A stretch of DNA of 6,019 nucleotides from Candidatus Nealsoniibacteriota bacterium (GTDB lineage Bacteria > Patescibacteriota > Minisyncoccia > Minisyncoccales > GWA2-38-27), in assembly GCA_016867195.1 (NCBI GenBank), contig VGKE01000022.1:1-6019 (forward strand). The letters run 5' to 3'. Position numbers and translations under genes: made by a program. Shown here piece by piece: positions 1 through 4,089 of the stretch (the stretch's first letter is position 1; the number at the start of each line of letters is the position of its first letter). Below the pieces are notes generated by a model. That model was not told the DNA's origin and ran no database searches. It saw nothing but the letters and a program-made list of their open reading frames with translations.

Positions 1-1
1 T

Positions 2-151
2 CAAATCAATAAGTTCCAAAGCCCTTGCAAAACTTTTCCCGGCGTTCTCCCAATCATTTTTTTGCTTTAAATTTATTGTTCTAAAAACCTCTGAGCCGAT
101 GTTTCCCATTTGCCGCGATAAAGTCATTTTATTCCATTTATTTTTTATCAT
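2..151 (-). CDS. Uncharacterised small protein, N-terminal part only (runs off window edge)
   Basis: A minus-strand frame reads from an ATG at 151 to the window edge, giving the first 50 residues; the C-terminus is missing. It begins MIKNKWNKMTLSRQMGNIGS and continues with a charged, helix-prone stretch ending ALELIDL. The QMGNIGSE and RALELIDL words resemble, from memory, a family of short uncharacterised proteins seen in CPR genomes; I assign no function. An in-frame stop at 173-175 bounds the frame upstream. A second ATG at 127 (MTLSRQMG...) is possible: a TATAAT-like box lies just upstream of the 151 ATG and would start an mRNA between the two codons. No Shine-Dalgarno is seen. The gene lies directly downstream of the TTTNGCG box array, which may control it. 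Confidence 0.6.
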   Translation of the reverse strand, partial: MIKNKWNKMTLSRQMGNIGSEVFRTINLKQKNDWENAGKSFARALELIDL

Positions 152-176
152 TATATTGAAAGTGTTGAACAATTAT

Positions 177-269
177 TTTCGCGTGGTTTGGCGTCTTGTT
201 TCGCGTGATTTAGCGACAAAAAGTTCTTATCGCAAAACTATGCCAAACTTTACGCAAAACTACGCTAAA
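177..269. repeat. Mirror-image array of eight TTTNGCG boxes (two 39-nt arms)
   Basis: Four direct heptamers TTTNGCG start at 177, 187, 199 and 209. Four reverse-complement copies start at 231, 241, 253 and 263; the one at 241 is TGCCAAA instead of CGCNAAA. Box-to-box steps are 10, 12 and 10 in both arms, so the array is symmetric about position 223. Aligned as an inverted repeat, the 39-nt arms agree at 28 positions, with differences mainly in the N and linker positions. It sits between the DUF5674 stop and the start of the next minus-strand gene. An operator array for a multimeric regulator, or a cruciform-type element, are the readings I favour. Confidence 0.8.
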
Positions 270-283
270 TTATTTAATGGTCT

Positions 284-625
284 TTATGTCAATTTCTCCA
301 CAATTTTTTTAATTTTTTCTTTTACTTCTTTGCTCTTTATCTCCATATCAAGATTATTATCAGCCGGCCTGATGTTAATCAAAGAAATAAATTCTATCCA
401 ATCCTCCCTTTTTTTATAAGGATAAATATTAATTCCCCAAATATTTTTCTGCTCAGAGCCCTCTTTTATTAATACTTCGTTGGCGTCAGAATGAAACTCT
501 CCTCCCAGGACCATTATTTCTTTTTCAATATCAACAACCGCCTTAACCATCTCGCCATAATTTTTTTGAGCAATATCTCGCAGTTCCTCTTCTCTAATTT
601 TCTCTTTAATGGTTCTTATTTCCAT
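284..625 (-). CDS. DUF5674 family protein
   Basis: This 113-residue protein is complete. Recognisable DUF5674-like words are the N-terminal IREEELRDIAQKNYGEMVKA, then VVDIEKEIMVLGGEFHSDA, an IWGINIYPYKK segment and IEFISLINIRPADNN, ending in a lysine-rich helix. The family is small, soluble and of unknown function, common in CPR and some other bacteria; no catalytic residues can be named. The assignment rests on remembered family patterns, not a search. The ATG lies only 5 nt after the encoded CCA end of tRNA-Trp, with no room for a ribosome binding site, so it is probably read from a tRNA-mRNA co-transcript whose 5' end is made by tRNA 3' processing. The next 130 nt hold the TTTNGCG array. 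Confidence 0.75.
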   Translation of the reverse strand: MEIRTIKEKIREEELRDIAQKNYGEMVKAVVDIEKEIMVLGGEFHSDANEVLIKEGSEQKNIWGINIYPYKKREDWIEFISLINIRPADNNLDMEIKSKEVKEKIKKIVEKLT

Positions 626-630
626 TTTAA

Positions 631-704
631 TGGCGGGGACTGAGGGAATTGAACCCCCATCAACGGTTTTGGAGACCGCTATTTTGCCGTTAAACTAAGT
701 CCCC
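631..704 (-). tRNA. tRNA-Trp (anticodon CCA)
   Basis: Read on the minus strand, the acceptor strand GGGGACT (704-698) pairs with AGTCCCC (641-635). The anticodon arm is CGGT-CTCCAAA-ACCG with anticodon CCA. The T arm is GGGGG-TTCAATT-CCCTC, allowing one wobble. The discriminator is G (634), usual for bacterial tRNA-Trp. The 3' CCA is encoded (633-631), unlike the Tyr and Thr tRNAs of this window. A TATAAA box at 718-713 upstream could be a -10 element, but no convincing -35 accompanies it. DUF5674 starts 5 nt downstream. Confidence 0.95.
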
Positions 705-750
705 TTATATTTTTTATAATTAAAAGAACTGTAAACAACGCGAATAATTC

Positions 751-1254
751 CTACAAATTATTATAATTAAATTTAACATTATCCTGGCTCTCTCCCTTTA
801 AAATTCTGTCTACCATTTTAATTTCTTCCTGAATTCCGCTTATCAAATCGTAATTTTTCGCCTCCTCGGCGCTAACCCATTTATAATCAATATTTTCGTC
901 GTTTAACTTGACTTCTCCTGATTTCCATTGGCACCAGTAGCTCAAGGTCACAACCGGAATATTGTCCGGACGGACAAAAACAAGGTCTAACAAATATTTT
1001 GGTTTTTCAACTTCTAAATTAACTTCTTCTTTTATTTCTCTTCTTAAAGAATTCTCTATCGCAAAATACCAGGCGTCATCCGTGGTCTTTGGAATGCTTA
1101 TATAATCTGACATATCTAAACCGCCGCCAGGCACGTTCCATCTGCTGGGAAAGGCCTTTTTAAAAGGACTTCTCTTAACAATCAAATATTTGCCGTCTTT
1201 ATGAATAATCGCAGTGGGAACAACCCGATGAAGTTCAATATTTTGTTTTTCCAT
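751..1254 (-). CDS. Nudix hydrolase
   Basis: This 167-residue protein should hydrolyse a nucleoside-diphosphate-linked substrate, or do related sugar-nucleotide or nucleotide clean-up, with Mg2+ in the cytosol. The substrate cannot be read from sequence. The beta-strand start (VVPTAIIHKDGKYLIVKRSP, 11-30), WNVPGGG (39-45) and the Nudix helix REIKEEVNL (72-80) are clear. The helix matches the REUxEExGU part of the box, with Asn79 for the usual Gly; Glu73, Glu76 and Glu77 remain as metal ligands. The canonical G-x5-E spacing is broken by about 13 extra residues (46-63), and Phe64 stands where the box Glu is expected. The start has a GGAG about 11 nt upstream and a TATAAT box further up. It is followed by tRNA-Trp. 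Confidence 0.9.
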   Translation of the reverse strand: MEKQNIELHRVVPTAIIHKDGKYLIVKRSPFKKAFPSRWNVPGGGLDMSDYISIPKTTDDAWYFAIENSLRREIKEEVNLEVEKPKYLLDLVFVRPDNIPVVTLSYWCQWKSGEVKLNDENIDYKWVSAEEAKNYDLISGIQEEIKMVDRILKGESQDNVKFNYNNL

Positions 1255-1276
1255 ATTTAGGGCAACTCCAAATTGA

Positions 1277-1282
1277 ATTATA
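1277..1282 (-). promoter_or_regulatory. Possible -10 box for the Nudix gene
   Basis: TATAAT reads on the minus strand 22 nt before the Nudix ATG. It would give a leader of about 15-17 nt beginning near the GGAG. No good -35 hexamer is seen, so this is weak. Confidence 0.3.
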
Positions 1283-1326
1283 TTTATTTTCTTTGTGAAA
1301 AATTCGCATAAAAATTCTATAAAATT

Positions 1327-1755
1327 CTATATTTTCTTTATCATTTCAATATTTCCGTTTATTACAATCGGTTCCACCGCTTCAATTTCCTCTTTATACT
1401 GCATATCAGGAATAGGATTTAATAAAAAAATCTTTTTGTTATGAACATGGGCAAAACCAAGCTCCATTAAGGTATTGCCCCCTATATAATTCTTTACCCC
1501 GTTTTTATCAAAATTCAACACCAAAATAGCATCGCTGTTGAGTATTTCATTGTAATGATACTTAATATAATCGTATTGTATCTTAACCGCGCTATGTTCT
1601 TTCTGCGCCCTTTCCCACAGATCCTGCATTTTCCCGTTCGCTCGGGCAATATAATGCTCATGTAAATTTACCGAATGGCCAAGGGCAATAAGTTTATCTC
1701 GATATTCAACCATTTGCTTGTAAAAAAGCGAACTGCCCACAATTGCTATTTTCAT
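1327..1755 (-). CDS. Nucleoside 2-deoxyribosyltransferase-like protein
   Basis: The 142-residue product starts at MKIAIVGSSLFYKQM. An upstream in-frame ATG at 1803 would add 16 residues ending TQYKNN, but the glycine-rich MKIAIVGSS strand is the natural N-terminus of this fold. The C-terminal half (SDAILVLNFDKNG, YIGGNTLMELGFAH, KKIFLLNPIP) fits the nucleoside 2-deoxyribosyltransferase-like fold. The Glu in LMELGFA (residue 98 from the chosen start) sits where the family nucleophile lies. Family members transfer or hydrolyse deoxyribosyl groups on nucleosides or nucleotides, and relatives form signalling or defence domains; the exact reaction here is unknown. There is no clear Shine-Dalgarno. 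The gene is separate from rpmG, with the putative plus-strand RNA and an AT-rich palindrome cluster between them. Confidence 0.7.
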   Translation of the reverse strand: MKIAIVGSSLFYKQMVEYRDKLIALGHSVNLHEHYIARANGKMQDLWERAQKEHSAVKIQYDYIKYHYNEILNSDAILVLNFDKNGVKNYIGGNTLMELGFAHVHNKKIFLLNPIPDMQYKEEIEAVEPIVINGNIEMIKKI

Positions 1756-1808
1756 ATTATTCTTGTATTGTGTGAGTAATAATAAATAAGGAATTCCGTA
1801 CAAAATCC

Positions 1809-1836
1809 TTGATAAATTATATTAGTATGATATACT
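1809..1836 (+). promoter_or_regulatory. Plus-strand promoter: TTGATA, 16 bp, extended TGaTATACT
   Basis: A -35 hexamer TTGATA (1809-1814), a 16-bp spacer and a -10 TATACT (1831-1836) with the extended TG at 1828-1829 make the best promoter match I see in the window. It points to the plus strand, where no protein gene follows, and predicts transcription from about 1843 into the structured segment ending near 1971. Confidence 0.5.
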
Positions 1837-1846
1837 ATGTATAGTA
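1823..1846. repeat. Overlapping AT-rich palindromes (possible operator)
   Basis: TAGTAT (1823-1828) pairs with ATACTA (1832-1837) across 3 nt. TACTAT (1833-1838) pairs with ATAGTA (1841-1846) across 2 nt. Three alternating half-sites therefore overlap the -10 region of the plus-strand promoter, a typical place for a repressor. Confidence 0.5.
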
Positions 1847-1971
1847 AAAATTTGGCGGTCTCAAATCCAGGTATGGAAATTGGTCATTAAAATCAAGCCC
1901 ATTTCCTGACGAAGTTTACCATAGTCACGATAGCCGTCAGTGGACTCAATGAGCGCCACGGGCTTTTTCTT
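1843..1971 (+). ncRNA. Putative small structured RNA with own promoter and terminator
   Basis: This GC-rich segment stands out from its AT-rich surroundings, follows a good promoter and ends in GGGCTTTTT. A fold can be drawn by eye. The closing stem is AAGCCC (1895-1900) with GGGCTT (1960-1965). Inside, CTGACG (1906-1911) pairs with CGTCAG (1935-1940), directly next to a hairpin TGG-A-CTC-AAT-GAG-CG-CCA (1941-1958), giving a three-way junction whose closing stem plus T-run (1964-1968) would also act as terminator. I do not recognise it as SRP RNA, 6S, tmRNA or RNase P RNA. The competing reading is the minus-strand 39-codon frame over the same bases. No database comparison was possible. Confidence 0.4.
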
Positions 1972-1980
1972 TTCTCTCAT
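1861..1980 (-). CDS. Possible 39-residue protein overlapping the rpmG stop (doubtful)
   Basis: An ATG shares the four bases ATGA with the rpmG stop, the classic arrangement for translational coupling, and AAGG lies a suitable distance upstream inside rpmG. The product starts MREKKKPVALIESTDGYRDY and ends FHTWI. I recognise no family. About half of its codons end in G or C, unlike neighbouring genes, and the DNA folds well on the other strand, so the apparent protein may be a by-product of a structured plus-strand RNA. Nothing in the neighbourhood suggests a function. Confidence 0.3.
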   Translation of the reverse strand: MREKKKPVALIESTDGYRDYGKLRQEMGLILMTNFHTWI

Positions 1981-2138
1981 TTTTTCCCTTCTTTGTGTAT
2001 TGTATGCTTCCGGCACCACTTGCAGAATTTTTTCAGTTCTAATTTTCCCTCCATTGTTTTGGACTTTTTGGTGAAGTAATTTATTCTTTTACAAACGCTG
2101 CACTGCAATTTTATAAATGGTTTTTTCTTTTTTGCCAT
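1977..2138 (-). CDS. rpmG: 50S ribosomal protein L33
   Basis: This 53-residue protein of the large ribosomal subunit starts MAKKKKPFIKLQCSVCKRIN and continues with YFTKKSK and LELKKFCKWCRKHTIHKE. It has the L33 pattern of basic N-terminus, CxxC (residues 13-16), YxTKKSK-like strand and second CxxC (39-42). With all four cysteines kept, it should be a zinc-binding form. Length matches the family. The start lies 19 nt after the end of tRNA-Thr, so the gene is probably on the same transcript as the tRNAs. No Shine-Dalgarno is seen. The TGA stop overlaps a possible small downstream frame. Confidence 0.93.
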   Translation of the reverse strand: MAKKKKPFIKLQCSVCKRINYFTKKSKTMEGKLELKKFCKWCRKHTIHKEGKK

Positions 2139-2157
2139 AAATTTATTTTTTATTTTG

Positions 2158-2230
2158 AGCCGAGAACGAGATTTGAACTCGTGACCTTTCCCTTACCATG
2201 GGAGTGCTCTACCAACTGAGCTATCTCGGC
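2158..2230 (-). tRNA. tRNA-Thr (anticodon GGT)
   Basis: The minus-strand acceptor GCCGAGA (2230-2224) pairs with TCTCGGC (2165-2159). The D arm is GCTC-AGTTGGTA-GAGC, the anticodon loop ATGGTAA gives GGT, and the T arm is ACGAG-TTCAAAT-CTCGT. The first anticodon-stem pair is a C/A mismatch. The discriminator is T, and CCA is not encoded. Confidence 0.96.
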
Positions 2231-2235
2231 AAAAT

Positions 2236-2385
2236 GTGGGCAGGGAGGGACTTGCAAAGTTGCCCGAAGGTATTCCCTCGCCCTCGTTTCGGTTTCGCTC
2301 GGGCTCGGAATTCAGGAGGTCAGATGCTTCGCCACGCCGCATCTAAATAGATTTCTCAATGCCAAAAGGCATTCCGAAATCTATG
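2236..2385 (-). other. GC-rich structured spacer between tRNA-Tyr and tRNA-Thr
   Basis: About 150 nt, markedly richer in GC than the surroundings, with no gene but four hairpins in a row: 2347-2384 (9 + 6 bp), 2322-2344 (AGATGC/GCATCT), 2272-2311 (ATTCC/GGAAT over GCCC/GGGC) and 2247-2265 (GGG+ACTT/AAGT+CCC). The low end, 2236-2256, repeats the 3' end of tRNA-Tyr (2385-2405) with 17 of 21 positions equal. No full tRNA can be folded from it, because the matching 5' acceptor strand is absent. It may be a stable RNA released by tRNA processing, or the remains of a palindromic repeat and tRNA duplication. Confidence 0.5.
2347..2384 (-). repeat. Strong hairpin directly 3' of tRNA-Tyr
   Basis: ATAGATTTC pairs with GAAATCTAT (9 bp). 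After a 2x2 mismatch, AATGCC pairs with GGCATT (6 bp) over a 4-nt loop. It begins one base past the tRNA-Tyr discriminator and has no U-tract, so it looks like a processing or stability hairpin rather than a terminator. Confidence 0.7.
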
Positions 2386-2468
2386 TGGGCGCGGCAGGAC
2401 TTGCACCTGCGAAGGTCAGTGACCGCCAGTTTTACAGACTGGTGCCTTTGCTGCTCAGCCACACGCCC
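2386..2468 (-). tRNA. tRNA-Tyr (anticodon GTA)
   Basis: The acceptor strand GGGCGTG (2468-2462) pairs with CGCGCCC (2393-2387), one pair being G-T. The anticodon arm CCAGT-CTGTAAA-ACTGG gives GTA. A long variable arm (GGTC-ACT-GACC) marks it as class II, as expected for bacterial Tyr. The T arm is GCAGG-TGCAAGT-CCTGC. The discriminator is A, and CCA is not encoded. It lies 28 nt after the trmD stop, so co-transcription with trmD is likely. Confidence 0.96.
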
Positions 2469-2496
2469 GAATTAAAATTATCTTACCATAAAATTT

Positions 2497-3225
2497 TTAT
2501 TTTTCAATAACTTTTGCTCGTTTTCTTCGCCACTCTTCAATTTCTTTATGGTTGCCGGAGATTAGAACTTTTGGCACTCGCCAGCATCTACCTTTAACAC
2601 CCGATGTTTTTTTACCAACATCGGGTGTTAGACAGAATATCTCAGGACGCGTATACTGGGGATATTCAATAAAACCTTTTTCTTTGGTAATTCGTTCTTT
2701 TAATAATTCTGGCTTGCCCAAAACGCCGGGAATTAATCGGGCTATTGTCTCAATAACCACCATTGCCGGCAGTTCTCCTCCCATTAAATCATAATCCCCT
2801 ATTGATAATTCCATATCGGCAATTTTTTTTGCCACCCTTTCATCTACTCCTTCATAGCGACCACAGATTAAAATCAACTGGTCTAATTTTGAAAATTGAT
2901 AAGCCATTTTCTGATTAAACTTCTTACCCCGAGGAGTAAATAAAATGATTTTTCTCTTTTTTCTTTTTCGTTTGGAAATTGGAAATTGGAAATTGGAAAT
3001 TAAAGTTGAGACCGCTCGATAGACAGGCTCAACTTTTAATACCATTCCAAGGCCTCCGCCAAACGGCCTATCGTCAACCGTTTTATGTTTATCAGAAGTC
3101 CATTTCCTTAAATTATAAACATTAATTTTTATTAGTTTCTTTTTCTGAGCGCGGGCAATTAGACTCTCTTTTAAATAAGAGTTAAAAATTTCAGGAAAAA
3201 TTGTAATGATATCAAATTTAATCAT
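2497..3225 (-). CDS. trmD: tRNA (guanine-N1-)-methyltransferase TrmD, with two in-frame insertions
   Basis: TrmD methylates G37 next to the anticodon of tRNAs from S-adenosylmethionine and so prevents frameshifting; it is a dimeric trefoil-knot enzyme. Visible motifs: FDIITIFPEIF (4-14), DDRPFGGGLGM (51-61, Leu where Pro is usual), TPRGKKF (97-103), LICGRYEGVDERV (119-131), SIGDYDLMGGELPAM (141-155), EYPQYTRPEIF (187-197) and WRVPKVLISGNH (215-226). Two stretches are unusual: a basic loop at about 75-92, partly encoded by four TTGGAAA heptamers, and 17 extra residues at 198-214 encoded by a perfect palindrome. The frame stays open and all core motifs are kept, so the enzyme is probably active. 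RimM, usually next to TrmD, is absent here. No Shine-Dalgarno; two competing hairpins precede the start. Confidence 0.97.
   Translation of the reverse strand: MIKFDIITIFPEIFNSYLKESLIARAQKKKLIKINVYNLRKWTSDKHKTVDDRPFGGGLGMVLKVEPVYRAVSTLISNFQFPISKRKRKKRKIILFTPRGKKFNQKMAYQFSKLDQLILICGRYEGVDERVAKKIADMELSIGDYDLMGGELPAMVVIETIARLIPGVLGKPELLKERITKEKGFIEYPQYTRPEIFCLTPDVGKKTSGVKGRCWRVPKVLISGNHKEIEEWRRKRAKVIEK
2595..2630. repeat. 14-bp perfect palindrome inside trmD
   Basis: TAACACCCGATGTT (2595-2608) and AACATCGGGTGTTA (2617-2630) are exact reverse complements across an 8-nt loop. They encode part of a 17-residue segment (TrmD 198-214) that normal TrmD lacks between the TRPxxF and WxVPxVL motifs. This resembles palindromic elements known to insert in frame in Rickettsia genes. 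Confidence 0.85.
2972..3001. repeat. Four tandem TTGGAAA heptamers inside trmD
   Basis: Four perfect copies of TTGGAAA plus TT. Read on the minus strand they encode ISNFQFPIS in a surface loop of TrmD. Loss or gain of one unit would shift the frame. Confidence 0.9.
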
Positions 3226-3237
3226 GAAAAGATTAAC

Positions 3238-3262
3238 GAGACCGGGTCTCTGATAGCCCGGT
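3238..3262 (-). promoter_or_regulatory. Two mutually exclusive hairpins in the trmD leader
   Basis: On the minus strand ACCGGG (3262-3257) can pair with CCCGGT (3246-3241). The same bases can instead form GAGACC (3250-3245) with GGTCTC (3243-3238) around one C. Both stems are perfect 6-mers sharing bases, 13 nt before the trmD ATG. This could be an attenuator- or switch-like leader, or a chance overlap. Confidence 0.4.
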
Positions 3263-3296
3263 AAAAGAAAACAGCGCTATTTATATATTAGCACTG
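3263..3296 (-). terminator. Rho-independent terminator after khpA
   Basis: Minus-strand stem CAGTGCTA (3296-3289) pairs with TAGCGCTG (3279-3272) with one G-U pair over a 9-nt loop, followed at once by TTTTCTTTT. It would separate the rpmF-khpA transcript from trmD. Confidence 0.65.
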
Positions 3297-3321
3297 CTTT
3301 CTGGAAAAATCTACTTCAGGA

Positions 3322-3633
3322 TTAGAGCTTCAAATCTTCCAACCCTTCGGCTGAATCTTTATTCCCTTGAGGTCTTCCGCCTTCCGGCTCCTCAATCTTC
3401 AAATTCACCCTGGCATGATTTTTCAAGCCAATAATGCGAACCAAAGATCTAATGGACCTGGCGGTGGCACCGGCGCGACCGATAATTTGACCCATGTCTT
3501 CAGGGTTTACTTTCAAAGAAAGCAAGACCCCCATTTCGTCAACCTTGCGGTCAACTTTGACGTCGTCCGGGTGGTCAACTAATGCCTTAACAAGGTACTC
3601 AAGAAATTCCTGATCAGATGATGCTTTTACCAT
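3322..3633 (-). CDS. khpA: KH-domain RNA-binding protein KhpA (YlqC family)
   Basis: This 103-residue protein carries a single KH domain. The N-terminal helix (EFLEYLVKALVDHPDDVKV) and strand (LLSLKVNPEDMGQIIG) lead into the GxxG RNA-binding loop GRAG (52-55), then TARSIRSLVRI. Residues 80-103 form a short acidic and glycine-rich tail. KhpA homologues bind many RNAs, often with KhpB, and influence translation and cell-wall or cell-division genes in Firmicutes; its role in CPR is unknown. Directly after rpsP, as in many bacteria. It is followed by a terminator, so it ends the rpmF-nusB-rnc-rpsP-khpA run. No Shine-Dalgarno is seen. Confidence 0.9.
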   Translation of the reverse strand: MVKASSDQEFLEYLVKALVDHPDDVKVDRKVDEMGVLLSLKVNPEDMGQIIGRAGATARSIRSLVRIIGLKNHARVNLKIEEPEGGRPQGNKDSAEGLEDLKL

Positions 3634-3659
3634 AAATCATTCAAGTTTAATTTTCTTTC

Positions 3660-3693
3660 TAGTAGCCCGACCTTTCTATCTTATCTGCTACTA
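3660..3693 (-). repeat. Inverted repeat between rpsP and khpA
   Basis: TAGTAGC (3660-3666) and GCTACTA (3687-3693) can form a 7-bp stem across 20 nt in the short gap between the two genes. Its role is unclear; it may be a processing hairpin. Confidence 0.4.
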
Positions 3694-3710
3694 TTTCCAA
3701 TTATACTCTT

Positions 3711-4046
3711 TTAGGTCTTCTTGTCAATATTTTCAGGGGGATTCTTGGGAAGATTCTCGGGGGGTTTTTCAGAGGACTTCTTTCTTTTATGAACCCCGAT
3801 TTTCTTTCCTTCTAAAATTCTTTCCTGAATTAATAAATTATAAACGGTATTTGAGGGCTTAGCGCCCTTTGATAACCAATATTTTATCCTATCGCTTTTC
3901 AAAATCTTCTCCTTTTTTAAGGGATTGTAAAAACCGACCTGCTCAACGAAACGACCACCTCTTGAAGGTCTTCTTTTATCAGTAACAATGACTTTAAAAA
4001 ATGGCTGATTTTTTTTACCGACTCTAAAAAAACGAATAACTAACAT
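3711..4046 (-). CDS. rpsP: 30S ribosomal protein S16
   Basis: This 111-residue small-subunit protein starts MLVIRFFRVGKKNQPFFKVI, with VTDKRRPSRGGRFVEQVGFYNP and the WLSKGAKPSNTVYNLL motif of S16. S16 supports 30S assembly by binding the 16S rRNA 5' domain. The core ends near residue 82. The remaining part is a basic, proline-rich tail with an internal repeat (PPENLPKN, PPENIDKK), so the protein is longer than the usual 80-90 residues. No Shine-Dalgarno; a second ATG overlaps 4 nt upstream out of frame. A long perfect hairpin lies between this start and rnc. Confidence 0.96.
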   Translation of the reverse strand: MLVIRFFRVGKKNQPFFKVIVTDKRRPSRGGRFVEQVGFYNPLKKEKILKSDRIKYWLSKGAKPSNTVYNLLIQERILEGKKIGVHKRKKSSEKPPENLPKNPPENIDKKT

Positions 4047-4053
4047 ACATTTT

Positions 4054-4089
4054 TAGAAACTAATTTTCCAAATGGAAAATTAGTTTCTA
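4054..4089. repeat. 16-bp perfect palindrome between rnc and rpsP
   Basis: TAGAAACTAATTTTCC (4054-4069) and GGAAAATTAGTTTCTA (4074-4089) are exact reverse complements over the loop AAAT. The rnc stop codon (TAG) forms the end of one arm, and the rpsP ATG lies 7 nt past the other. No U-tract follows on the minus strand, so it does not look like a terminator. As double-stranded RNA it could be a processing site or a stabiliser. Confidence 0.9.

Noticed and set aside
177..269. CRISPR array
   Set aside because: Units are 7 nt with 3-5 nt linkers and half are inverted; CRISPR repeats are longer, direct and separated by unique spacers.
99..419. Plus-strand open frame across the TTTNGCG array
   Set aside because: It lies opposite DUF5674 and the first gene, has low-complexity Phe/Leu/Ile-rich translation and no family resemblance.
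1861..2138. TGA read as an amino acid (recoded CPR lineage)
   Set aside because: rpmG and rpmF end properly at TGA, and reading through gives no conserved extension.
2236..2320. A further tRNA gene
   Set aside because: The 3' acceptor and T-loop wording is present, but the T stem does not pair properly and no 5' acceptor strand or anticodon arm can be found.
2552..2794. Plus-strand open frame inside trmD
   Set aside because: It is the antisense shadow of a well-conserved trmD frame, including its palindrome.
2497..3225. trmD as a pseudogene because of its repeats
   Set aside because: Both insertions keep the frame, and all core TrmD motifs before, between and after them are intact.
3367..3582. 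Plus-strand open frame inside khpA
   Set aside because: Antisense shadow; the minus strand has a clear KH motif.
4054..4089. Rho-independent terminator between rnc and rpsP
   Set aside because: The stem is AT-rich and no U-tract follows it on the transcribed strand.
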